Below, one piece after another: positions 1-5,884 of a DNA stretch of 8,387 nucleotides. Each line of letters begins with the position of its first letter. The stretch's first letter is position 1. A model generated the notes under the pieces. That model did no database searches. It saw only the letters and a program-made list of their open reading frames with translations, and had not been told where the DNA came from. Source of the DNA: Pseudomonadota bacterium (GTDB lineage: Bacteria; Pseudomonadota; Alphaproteobacteria; Acetobacterales; Acetobacteraceae). The stretch lies in the NCBI GenBank assembly GCA_021828605.1, contig JAJZEG010000348.1, positions 1 through 8,387 on the forward strand. Reading direction: 5' to 3'. The translations under genes and the position numbers were made by a program.

Positions 1-484
1 ACTCAACGACACGTTCCGCCGGTTCAAGGATTTAGCCGACCGCAAAAAGCTGGTCTATGACGAGGATATCATCGCTTTGTTCGATGAGGCGGCGGTGCGC
101 GATCATCAACGTATCCAATTCGTCTCGCTGGAAGTGTGGGCAGGCTCGAAAGCCAAGCCGCGCGCCGTGCTGGAATTGGAGGTCGATGGCGTGACCCAAA
201 CCGCCGAGGCGCAGGGCGATGGTCCGGTCGATGCTACTTTCAACGCCATCCAGGCGATTTTCCCCCACCAGGCCGAATTGCGGCTCTTTACCGTGGGTGC
301 CGTCACCGAGGGCACCGACGCGCAGGCCCGCTGCGGCGTGCGGCTCGAAGAAAGCGGCAAACTGGTCGATGGTCAGGGTGCCGATACCGATACCATCGTC
401 GCCGCCGCCCGCGCTTACATCCACGCGCTGAATAAATTGCTGGTCAAGCGCGAGCGAACCGAACCGGTATCACTCTCCGCCTGA
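1..484 (+). CDS. leuA: 2-isopropylmalate synthase, C-terminal part (5' end outside window)
   Basis: This is the 3' end of the gene for the enzyme that condenses acetyl-CoA with 2-oxoisovalerate, the first committed step of leucine synthesis in the cytoplasm. The open frame is already running at base 2 (LNDTFRRFKDLADRKK...), so the start and the catalytic TIM barrel lie upstream. What is visible is the end of the linker region (FRRFKDLADRKKLVYDEDI) and the C-terminal allosteric domain that binds leucine for feedback inhibition. The domain's closing signature is present: a G-x-G-x-DTD stretch followed by AARAYIHALNKLL, as in the LeuA dimerisation/regulatory domain. The protein ends PVSLSA, with a TGA at 482-484. 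That stop is one base from the stop of the convergent hydrolase gene, and the last codons lie in a 16-bp tandem duplication. Only the C-terminal third is visible, so homocitrate synthase or citramalate synthase cannot be excluded absolutely, but the linker wording fits LeuA best. Confidence 0.92.
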   Translation, partial: LNDTFRRFKDLADRKKLVYDEDIIALFDEAAVRDHQRIQFVSLEVWAGSKAKPRAVLELEVDGVTQTAEAQGDGPVDATFNAIQAIFPHQAELRLFTVGAVTEGTDAQARCGVRLEESGKLVDGQGADTDTIVAAARAYIHALNKLLVKRERTEPVSLSA

Positions 485-501
485 GTCACTCTCCGCCTAA
501 T
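470..501. repeat. 16-bp tandem duplication at a convergent gene junction
   Basis: Two adjacent 16-bp units, 470-485 and 486-501, share the first 13 bases (tcactctccgcct) without mismatch and then diverge in two of the last three. The first unit supplies the last codons and stop of leuA. The second supplies the stop (TGA read from 488 to 486) and last codons of the minus-strand hydrolase. The shift of 16 is not a multiple of three, so the duplication changes the reading frame at the junction. It looks like a small slippage duplication that set the present ends of both proteins. Confidence 0.85.
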
Positions 502-1397
502 AGGAACGCCTGAAGCTGCGCCAGGGTTTCACCTGGCGCTTCTTCGGCGAGATAATGACCGCTGCGCACTGCGCTGCCACTAAGCGCGGCCGCGCAGTAA
601 TCGCGCCAGATATCGAGCGGCTGATAAAGTCGGCCCACCAACCCGCGCGCGCCCCATAAAATGCGGGTCGGGCAGATGATTTTGTCGCCCTCAGCCCGGC
701 TCGCCCGATCATGCTCCAGATCGATGCTGGCGGCGGCCCGGTAATCCTCGCAAATCGCGGTAATCGTCGCTGGGTTGGCGGCGGCGGCCTGATAATCAGC
801 GAGGGCGGTGGGCGCAAAAATAGTGGGATCGGTGTGATGGCGCCCGCCTTGGGCGCGCAGCCACAGAGCGGGGTCGAGATTAATCATCGATTCCGGCAGC
901 GGATGCGGCTGAGCCAGAAAAAACCAGTGATAATAGCCCATGGCGAATGCCATATCGGTGCGCTCAAAATGCTCGATGGTGGGAATAATATCGAGCAGAG
1001 CCAGCCTTTCCACCCGCTGCGGATAATCAAGCGCGAGCCGGTGCGACACCCGCGCCCCGCGATCATGACCGACCAAGGCAAATCGCGGCAGTCCCAGATG
1101 CTCCATCAAATCAGCCATGTCGCGCGCCATCGCCCGCTTGGCGTAAGGCGCGTGATCGGCGCTAGGCCCAGGCTTATAGCTCTCTCCATAGCCGGTCAGA
1201 TCCGGGCAGATCACGGTGAACTGCGCGGCGAGGGCAGGGGCGAGATGATGCCAGATCAAATGGGTTTGCGGCATGCCATGAAGCATGAGCAAGGCCGGAC
1301 CGGTGCCACCCCGCCGCAGGCGGAAATGCCGGGTGGCATCCAGGGCGATATGCTGTTCGTCAAAGCCGGGAAACAAGTCAGCGGCGGTTTCAGCCAT
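486..1397 (-). CDS. fluoroacetate/haloacetate dehalogenase-type alpha/beta hydrolase
   Basis: A 303-residue alpha/beta hydrolase close in length and wording to fluoroacetate dehalogenases (FAcD/DehH1 type), cytoplasmic enzymes that release halide from haloacetates by an Asp-ester mechanism to give glycolate. Every family landmark can be read: LHGMPQTH at 39-46 (oxyanion loop), nucleophile D112 with R113 and R116 in GHDRGARVS (the arginines bind the carboxylate), acid D136 in LLDIIPT, halide-pocket H157 and W158 in YYHWFFLAQP, Y219 in CEDYRA, and catalytic H281 in SGHYLAEEAP. The residue after HG in the oxyanion loop is Met, where characterised fluoroacetate dehalogenases have Phe. The start at 1397 is chosen because homologues begin near ADLFPGF; an upstream extension to 1514 lies inside the preceding gene. 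ATG and the upstream gene's TGA overlap as ATGGCTGA, which implies translational coupling to the glycosyltransferase; only a weak AGG lies upstream. Substrate is inferred from the residues. Epoxide hydrolase activity is a less likely alternative. Confidence 0.85.
   Translation of the reverse strand: MAETAADLFPGFDEQHIALDATRHFRLRRGGTGPALLMLHGMPQTHLIWHHLAPALAAQFTVICPDLTGYGESYKPGPSADHAPYAKRAMARDMADLMEHLGLPRFALVGHDRGARVSHRLALDYPQRVERLALLDIIPTIEHFERTDMAFAMGYYHWFFLAQPHPLPESMINLDPALWLRAQGGRHHTDPTIFAPTALADYQAAAANPATITAICEDYRAAASIDLEHDRASRAEGDKIICPTRILWGARGLVGRLYQPLDIWRDYCAAALSGSAVRSGHYLAEEAPGETLAQLQAFLLGGE
518..545 (+). terminator. possible intrinsic terminator of leuA, inside the end of the hydrolase gene
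   Basis: A perfect 8-bp inverted repeat, GCGCCAGG at 518-525 and CCTGGCGC at 532-539, encloses the 6-base loop GTTTCA and is followed on the plus strand by TTCTTC. It begins about 33 bases after the leuA stop, where a terminator would be expected. The T-run is weak and interrupted, and the sequence also codes for the C-terminus of the opposite gene (the EEAPGETLAQ region), so it may be coincidental. Confidence 0.35.
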
Positions 1398-2865
1398 GAG
1401 ATACCTGACAATGATTGAGGAAAATCGTGACCCGATGCGGTCCCGGCGCCTCGACCCAGCACAGCGAGCTTTGAAATAAATCGAGGAGATGCGGACGCAA
1501 AATGCGGCTGGCATAATCCGGGGTCAAGTCAGGCACCGCGATGCGCGGATAGGCGCGCGCCCGGGCCAGCAAAGCGGCGTTCGCTTGCCGGGCGACCAAA
1601 ATCGTCGCGCTGGACGGTGCTGCGTTGATGAACGGGCCGGGAATCCCCACCCCATCATTGCCGAACGGAATAATGATCAGCGTCGGCGCGCCCATCCGCC
1701 CCGTGCGCAGGGCAAGCCGAGCCGTGGGTTGCATCGTCTGCGGCGCAACAGCGAGGCCGATCAGGGCCACGAAATCCAGCGCGAGCAGCATAAAGCGCAG
1801 GCGCGGATAGGGCGCGAGACCGGCGGCGAGCAACAGCCCAATAAAGGGCAGTCCCAGCCAGAAATAGCGAATTTCAAACGGCATGGTGTTAAAGGCAGCG
1901 CCGAGCATCAGCAAACCGAGCGGCGGTGCGACCGCCCCGGCAAGCAGCAAGGTTTTGGCGCGCACGGCCAAGCGGGCACGGAGCGCAATAATCACGAGCA
2001 GGAGCAAAAATCCGCCAAGGGCGGCTGCGGCGGGCAGCATCAAAGCGCGCGGAGCATAATCAGGCAGTCCACCCAGTATGGCGGCGGCTTGGTCGCGAAG
2101 CAGGGCCGCGCTTGCGCGAGTGATGGTAAAATGGTGAAATTGCCCCTGTCGGGAATTGCGCTGGGCAAGGTAAAACCAACCCCAGAGCGGCACCAGCGGC
2201 AAGGCACCAAAACTCACCGGCCAGAGCCGGGATCTGGATTGGCTGGCAAGCCAGAGCCAGAGTCCTACCGCAGTGAACACCGCCAGATCATTGGTGCAGC
2301 AGGCGCTCGCGAGCAGCGCGCCCGCGCCGAAATCGCTGCGCGTCGTCGGCGCGCCCCGGAGCAGGGTCAGCAGCGCGCCGAGAATCAGCGCGGTGGTAAG
2401 AGCAAAATCGCGCGCCACGATGCTGGAATAAGCAAAGCCATAACAGCCCAGCGTGAGCAGCAGGGCGCTCGGCGGGTCGATCCCGAGGGCGGCGGCAATC
2501 CGCGCCAGCAGCAACAGCGCAATCAGCGCGCACAGCACCGAAAGCAGGCGCAGCGCGAGCAAAGACGGGCCAAACGCCGTGCGCCAGAGTTTGGCCAGCC
2601 AGAAATAAAATGGCGGATGCACATCGCCCCGGCGCAAATTGCGCGCAATGTTAGCAAAACCAGCCTTGCCGATAAAATCGGCGCGGACCTGCGGCGGGGT
2701 AAAAGGGCGGGTGGGCCAGACCGGGCGCGGATCACCGGCGAGTAAAAACACGGTGTAAAACTCGTCATATTCGCCACCGCGCAGCACCGCAATGGCGGTC
2801 AGCACACCAGCGGCGACCAGGAGCAGCAGAGTCAAACGCGAACGGCGCATGGCGTAAACAACCAT
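1390..2865 (-). CDS. multi-spanning GT-C (family 39-like) glycosyltransferase
   Basis: A polytopic inner-membrane protein of about 491 residues resembling GT39/RgtA-D/ArnT-type transferases, which move a sugar from a polyprenyl-phosphate carrier to an acceptor on the outer face of the membrane. The evidence is the architecture: an N-terminal membrane segment (RLTLLLLVAAGVLTAIAVL), then an acidic pair in the first periplasmic loop (GGEYDEFYT; D34, E35), then the classic D-x-HPPFYFWL motif (D81, H83) leading into a long series of Leu/Ala-rich helices. A soluble tail of about 100 residues (from about GRMGAPTLIIIPFGN) follows the last helix. Donor and acceptor cannot be told. The start is uncertain: ATG at 2865, ATG at 2850 and TTG at 2874 are all in frame and none has a good Shine-Dalgarno sequence. 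It is divergent from ald and its stop overlaps the start of the hydrolase gene by 8 nt. No polysaccharide cluster surrounds it. Confidence 0.8.
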   Translation of the reverse strand: MVVYAMRRSRLTLLLLVAAGVLTAIAVLRGGEYDEFYTVFLLAGDPRPVWPTRPFTPPQVRADFIGKAGFANIARNLRRGDVHPPFYFWLAKLWRTAFGPSLLALRLLSVLCALIALLLLARIAAALGIDPPSALLLTLGCYGFAYSSIVARDFALTTALILGALLTLLRGAPTTRSDFGAGALLASACCTNDLAVFTAVGLWLWLASQSRSRLWPVSFGALPLVPLWGWFYLAQRNSRQGQFHHFTITRASAALLRDQAAAILGGLPDYAPRALMLPAAAALGGFLLLLVIIALRARLAVRAKTLLLAGAVAPPLGLLMLGAAFNTMPFEIRYFWLGLPFIGLLLAAGLAPYPRLRFMLLALDFVALIGLAVAPQTMQPTARLALRTGRMGAPTLIIIPFGNDGVGIPGPFINAAPSSATILVARQANAALLARARAYPRIAVPDLTPDYASRILRPHLLDLFQSSLCWVEAPGPHRVTIFLNHCQVSHG

Positions 2866-2869
2866 GGGT

Positions 2870-2919
2870 TGCAATATCGCGCAATCGGGCGGTGGGTTGG
2901 GTCGCGAAATAATATTGCA
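2870..2919. promoter_or_regulatory. widely spaced inverted repeat in the divergent glycosyltransferase/ald region
   Basis: TGCAATAT at 2870-2877 and ATATTGCA at 2912-2919 form a perfect 8-bp inverted repeat. The half-site centres are 42 bp apart, about four turns of B-DNA. The repeat sits at the 5' end of the minus-strand glycosyltransferase and about 70 bp upstream of the ald start, in an AT-rich patch of an otherwise GC-rich sequence. The right arm overlaps TATTAT, a possible -10 element reading leftward. It could be a looped operator, perhaps for the XRE-cupin regulator encoded two genes away, but no binding site for that protein is known from this sequence. Confidence 0.33.
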
Positions 2920-2986
2920 CGGGCTGCGGGGCTCGGCTAGAGAGTGATGAATATTCTAAACAGTTTCATCGTGGGGGAGAGTCGGA

Positions 2987-4102
2987 ATGTTGATCGGGGT
3001 GCCGCGCGAGATTAAAAATCAGGAGCATCGGGTTGGCTTGACGCCCGCATCGGTGCGCGAATTATGCAGCCATGGCCATCAGGTGCTGGTGGAAACCGAG
3101 GCGGGTGCCGGGATTGGCGTCGATGATGCCGCCTATATCAAGGCGGGGGCGACGATTGCCGCCGATGCGGCGGCGGTGTTCGAGCAAGCCGCAATGATTG
3201 TGAAAGTGAAAGAGCCGCAGCCCGAGGAATGCAAACGCCTGCGTCCCGAGCAGCTTTTATTCACCTATTTGCATCTCGCCCCGGACCCGATGCAGGCGAA
3301 ATTGCTGATGGAATCAGGGGCCACCGCCATCGCCTATGAAACAGTAACCGATGAGCGTGGCCGTTTGCCGCTGCTCGCACCGATGAGCGAAGTGGCCGGG
3401 CGGATGGCGGTGCAGGTCGGCGCGGTCTCGCTGCAAAAAGCCCATGGCGGCTTCGGCGTGTTGCTCGCCGGCGTGCCGGGTGTCGCCCCGGGCCGGGTGG
3501 TGGTGCTCGGCGGCGGCGTGGTCGGCACCAATGCCGCGCGGATCGCACTCGGCATGGGGGCCGATGTCACGATTTTGGATAAATCAATCGGGCGGCTGGC
3601 CCAGCTCGATGATCTCTACGGACCGCATTTGAAAACCGTGTTCGCCACCGCCGAGGCGATCGAGGAGCAGGTGTTTCATGCGGATCTGGTCATCGGTGCG
3701 GTGTTAGTGCCGGGCGCCTCAGCGCCGAAATTAGTCACGCGGGCGATGCTGAGCGAGATGCGGCGCGGCGCGGTGCTGGTCGATGTCGCGATTGACCAGG
3801 GCGGCTGTTTCGAGACCAGCCGGGCCACCACCCATGACGATCCAACCTATTTGCTCGATGGCATTGTGCATTATTGCGTGGCCAACATGCCGGGCGCGGT
3901 GCCGCGCACCTCGACTTTTGCGCTGGCTCAAGCGACATTGCCCTATGTGCTCAAATTGGCGGATCACGGTTGGCAGGTGGCATTGCGCGGTGATGCGGGC
4001 TTGCGCGCCGGGTTGAACGTGGCGCGCGGGAAAATCGTGCATCCGGCGGTCGCGGCAGCGTTGGGCGTCGAGGCGCTAGCGATTGAGCCGTTGCTAAACT
4101 AA
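2987..4102 (+). CDS. ald: alanine dehydrogenase
   Basis: NAD-dependent L-alanine dehydrogenase, a cytoplasmic enzyme that interconverts L-alanine with pyruvate plus ammonia and so lets alanine serve as carbon and nitrogen source. At 371 residues it has the standard family length. The start MLIGVPREIKNQEHRVGLTP is the family signature. R15 and K75 (VKVKEP) bind the substrate carboxylate, H96 (TYLHLA) and D270 (DVAIDQGG) are the catalytic pair, GGGVVG at 175-180 is the dinucleotide-binding loop, and D198 (ILDKS) is placed to bind the adenosine ribose of NAD. The ATG at 2987 is preceded by a clear GGGGGAG ribosome binding site at about 2973-2979. One base separates its stop from the XRE-cupin gene, so the two are almost certainly cotranscribed. 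All key residues are present and nothing suggests loss of function. Confidence 0.97.
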   Translation: MLIGVPREIKNQEHRVGLTPASVRELCSHGHQVLVETEAGAGIGVDDAAYIKAGATIAADAAAVFEQAAMIVKVKEPQPEECKRLRPEQLLFTYLHLAPDPMQAKLLMESGATAIAYETVTDERGRLPLLAPMSEVAGRMAVQVGAVSLQKAHGGFGVLLAGVPGVAPGRVVVLGGGVVGTNAARIALGMGADVTILDKSIGRLAQLDDLYGPHLKTVFATAEAIEEQVFHADLVIGAVLVPGASAPKLVTRAMLSEMRRGAVLVDVAIDQGGCFETSRATTHDDPTYLLDGIVHYCVANMPGAVPRTSTFALAQATLPYVLKLADHGWQVALRGDAGLRAGLNVARGKIVHPAVAAALGVEALAIEPLLN

Positions 4103-4103
4103 C

Positions 4104-4661
4104 ATGATTGACCCGGCTTGCCTTGGTGACCGGTTAAAGCGCATGCGGGTGATGTTCGGCCTGACCCAGCGCGAATTGGCGCGCCGGGCCGGGGTCACCA
4201 ATGGTGCGATATCGCTGATCGAGCAAAACCGGGTCAGCCCGTCAATTTCATCGCTGAAAAAAATCCTCGATGGGATTCCGATGTCATTGGCGGAGTTTTT
4301 CACCCTCGACATGCAGGCCGATGACGAGGTGTTTTTTGCCGCAAGCGACCTGACCGAAATCGCGTTCGGGCCAGAAATTTCGCTTCGCATGGTCGGGCGG
4401 GCGGTAAAGCGGCGGGCGATGCAGGTGATGCATGAAATCTATCAGCCCGGTGCCGATACCGGCGCGGTGATGCTGCGCCATGATGGCGAGGAAGGCGGCC
4501 TGATCACCAAAGGCCGCTTGCTGGTCACCGTCGGCGCGCGCGAGCAGGCGCTGGGAATTGGCGATGCCTATTACTTCCCAAGTCGGATTCCGCACCGGTT
4601 CCGCAACCCGTTCGATGCGGTGTGCGAAGTCGTCAGTGCCAACACCCCGCCCAGTTTTTGA
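4104..4661 (+). CDS. XRE-family transcriptional regulator with C-terminal cupin sensor
   Basis: A 185-residue two-domain regulator. Residues 8-62 form an XRE/Cro-type helix-turn-helix, with LTQRELARRAGV as the first helices and TNGAISLIEQNRVSPS as the recognition helix and turn. Residues about 105-180 form a single cupin barrel with the signature H126-DGEE-GGLITKGRL, then GIGDAYYFPSRIPHRFRNP (H164), as in PuuR-like and other XRE-cupin regulators of amino acid and amine metabolism. H126, E130 and H164 could hold a metal or effector. The gene starts one base after the ald stop, which suggests it controls ald and senses a small molecule linked to alanine or nitrogen metabolism; that is inference from position. 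It converges on the radical SAM gene with two bases between the stop codons, and no terminator hairpin is evident there. No Shine-Dalgarno sequence is obvious because the site lies within the ald end, so translational coupling is likely. Confidence 0.93.
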   Translation: MIDPACLGDRLKRMRVMFGLTQRELARRAGVTNGAISLIEQNRVSPSISSLKKILDGIPMSLAEFFTLDMQADDEVFFAASDLTEIAFGPEISLRMVGRAVKRRAMQVMHEIYQPGADTGAVMLRHDGEEGGLITKGRLLVTVGAREQALGIGDAYYFPSRIPHRFRNPFDAVCEVVSANTPPSF

Positions 4662-4663
4662 AC

Positions 4664-5791
4664 TCACAGATCAAACAAGGATAGCTGCGCGCTAACCGGG
4701 GCGCTCCCGCTCGCGTTCCCGCGTGAGCTGGTGCGCGAATGAGGCCGGATAAAGCCGGTGCAATCAAGCGCAGGCGGGGTGCGTTCCAGCCCATGTTGGC
4801 GGGCGGCGCGCTTGAACCGCGCGGTCAGCAAGGCGGCATAAGGCCCCTGCCCGGTAAACCGGCGCCCGAAAGTGGAATCGTTCAGTTCGCCGCCGCGCAC
4901 CTCGCGGATCAAGGCCAGAATCCGCGCCGCGCGATCCGGCACAATGCGGTTGAGCCAATCGGTCATCAAATCACGCACTTCGAGCGGCAGGCGGAGCAAA
5001 ATAGCGTTGGCATAGAGCGCACCGGCCTGGGCTGAGTCGCGTAAAATAGTCTCCAATTCCGCATCATTGAGGCCGGGGATCATCGGCGCGGCGAGCACAC
5101 CCACCGGGATTTTGGCGGCGCTGAGTTCGGCGATGGCCTGCACCCGGCGCAGCGGGGTCGCGGCGCGCGGTTCCATCGCGCGGGCGAGGCGCGGATCGAG
5201 CGTGGTGATCGACAAATGCACCCGGACCAGGTTGCGCGCGGCCATCCGCCCCAGAATATCGATATCCCGCAACACCCCGGCTGATTTGGTCACAATAGTA
5301 ACCGGATGATTATACCGCTCCAGCACCTCCAGCACCGCGCGGGTCAGCCGAAGCTGGCGTTCAACCGGCTGATACGGATCGGTGTTGGAGCCGAGCATAA
5401 TCGGTGCGGGCTGATAGGATTTGCGCGAAATTTCGCGCTCCAGCAGGCCTGCGGCGTCGGGCTTGAAAATCAGTTTGGTCTCGAAATCAAGCCCCGGTGA
5501 AAAACCTAGATAAGCGTGGCTGGGCCTGGCATAGCAATAGACGCAGCCATGTTCGCAGCCGCGATACGGGTTCACGCTCCGATCAAAACCCAGATCCGGA
5601 CTTTCATTCCAACTCAAAATACTGCGCGTGGCATCGCGGATCAGCACGGTCTGCGGCGGCGGCGCAGCCTCCTCCAGCCGATCCCAGCCATCATCGAAGG
5701 CTTCGATATGCTGCGTGTCAAATCGGTTGGCGGGGTCGTGCAGCGTACCACGTCCCGGCAAGTCAGCGCGTTGGGCGATCACTGATTGCAT
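4664..5791 (-). CDS. PA0069-family (SplB-like) radical SAM protein with C-terminal clamp-binding motif
   Basis: A 375-residue radical SAM protein of the SplB/COG1533 group, related to spore photoproduct lyase, which repairs UV thymine lesions by radical chemistry. The iron-sulfur motif is C79-EHG-C83-VY-C86 (CX3CX2C), the spacing used by spore photoproduct lyase, within NPYRGCEHGCVYCYARPSH. Other landmarks are LGSNTDPYQPVER at 133-145, VTKSAGVLRD, HLSITTLDP and VLAAPMIPGLND along the barrel. The only further cysteine is C344 in LDCTGFIRP. A flexible tail (about 351-368) ends in QLSLFDL. QLSLF at 369-373 matches the bacterial beta-clamp-binding pentapeptide exactly. The ATG at 5791 has GGAG at 5802-5799, 7 nt upstream. 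Two LexA-type boxes lie in the 93-bp gap behind the upstream manC-type gene. The reaction of this subfamily is not known to me; a DNA repair role is inferred from fold, tail and promoter. Confidence 0.92.
   Translation of the reverse strand: MQSVIAQRADLPGRGTLHDPANRFDTQHIEAFDDGWDRLEEAAPPPQTVLIRDATRSILSWNESPDLGFDRSVNPYRGCEHGCVYCYARPSHAYLGFSPGLDFETKLIFKPDAAGLLEREISRKSYQPAPIMLGSNTDPYQPVERQLRLTRAVLEVLERYNHPVTIVTKSAGVLRDIDILGRMAARNLVRVHLSITTLDPRLARAMEPRAATPLRRVQAIAELSAAKIPVGVLAAPMIPGLNDAELETILRDSAQAGALYANAILLRLPLEVRDLMTDWLNRIVPDRAARILALIREVRGGELNDSTFGRRFTGQGPYAALLTARFKRAARQHGLERTPPALDCTGFIRPHSRTSSRGNASGSAPVSAQLSLFDL
4673..4687 (-). other. codons for QLSLF beta-clamp-binding motif at the C-terminus
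   Basis: Read on the minus strand from 4687, the codons CAG CTA TCC TTG TTT give QLSLF, followed by Asp-Leu and TGA. QL(S/D)LF is the established consensus by which DNA polymerases, mismatch repair proteins and other partners bind the hydrophobic pocket of the sliding clamp. Its position at the extreme C-terminus, behind a Ser/Gly/Ala-rich linker, is typical of working clamp-binding peptides. Confidence 0.65.
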
Positions 5792-5806
5792 GTTCTTGCT
5801 CCGTTC
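5792..5806. promoter_or_regulatory. LexA-type box abutting the radical SAM start codon
   Basis: GTTC at 5792-5795 and GTTC at 5803-5806 are separated by exactly 7 bases, matching the alphaproteobacterial LexA consensus GTTC-N7-GTTC. A third GTTC follows at 5813-5816 after 6 bases. On the coding strand the box directly precedes ATG and contains the ribosome binding site GGAG in its spacer. A repressor here would block transcript elongation or early initiation. The overlap with the binding site makes chance resemblance more possible for this copy than for the distal one. Confidence 0.6.
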
Positions 5807-5841
5807 TCATCCGTTCAATCATGAATGGTGATCCTGGTCAA

Positions 5842-5856
5842 GAACAAAATAAGAAC
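5842..5856. promoter_or_regulatory. LexA-type box upstream of the radical SAM gene
   Basis: GAAC at 5842-5845 and GAAC at 5853-5856 are separated by the 7 AT-rich bases AAAATAA. Read on the coding (minus) strand this is GTTC-TTATTTT-GTTC, an exact fit to the alphaproteobacterial SOS box including its usual AT-rich centre. It lies 51-65 nt upstream of the radical SAM start. TTGACC, a good -35 hexamer, begins at the very next base on the coding strand (5841-5836), so bound LexA would occlude the promoter. No clear -10 could be assigned. Confidence 0.75.
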
Positions 5857-5884
5857 TGTGTCAGATATTGCGGGGGCGCGGCTG

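Noticed and set aside
711..1418. Plus-strand open frame of 235 codons opposite the dehalogenase-type gene
   Set aside because: There are no family motifs, while the opposite strand carries a full set of catalytic residues.
1398..1514. N-terminal extension of the dehalogenase-type protein by 39 residues
   Set aside because: It lies within the glycosyltransferase gene, is basic and unlike the family; homologues start at the internal Met before ADLFPGF.
1489..2745. Long plus-strand open frame of about 418 codons opposite the glycosyltransferase
   Set aside because: It is rich in Arg, Gln, Gly and Glu with no recognisable domain. The minus strand has a convincing membrane protein over the same bases. 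It is a shadow frame of a GC-rich gene.
5413..5431. 19-base exact repeat shared with 7228-7246
   Set aside because: Both copies encode ISRKSY in two different conserved protein motifs, read in the same frame with the same codons. Shared peptide plus shared codon preference explains it better than a DNA repeat.
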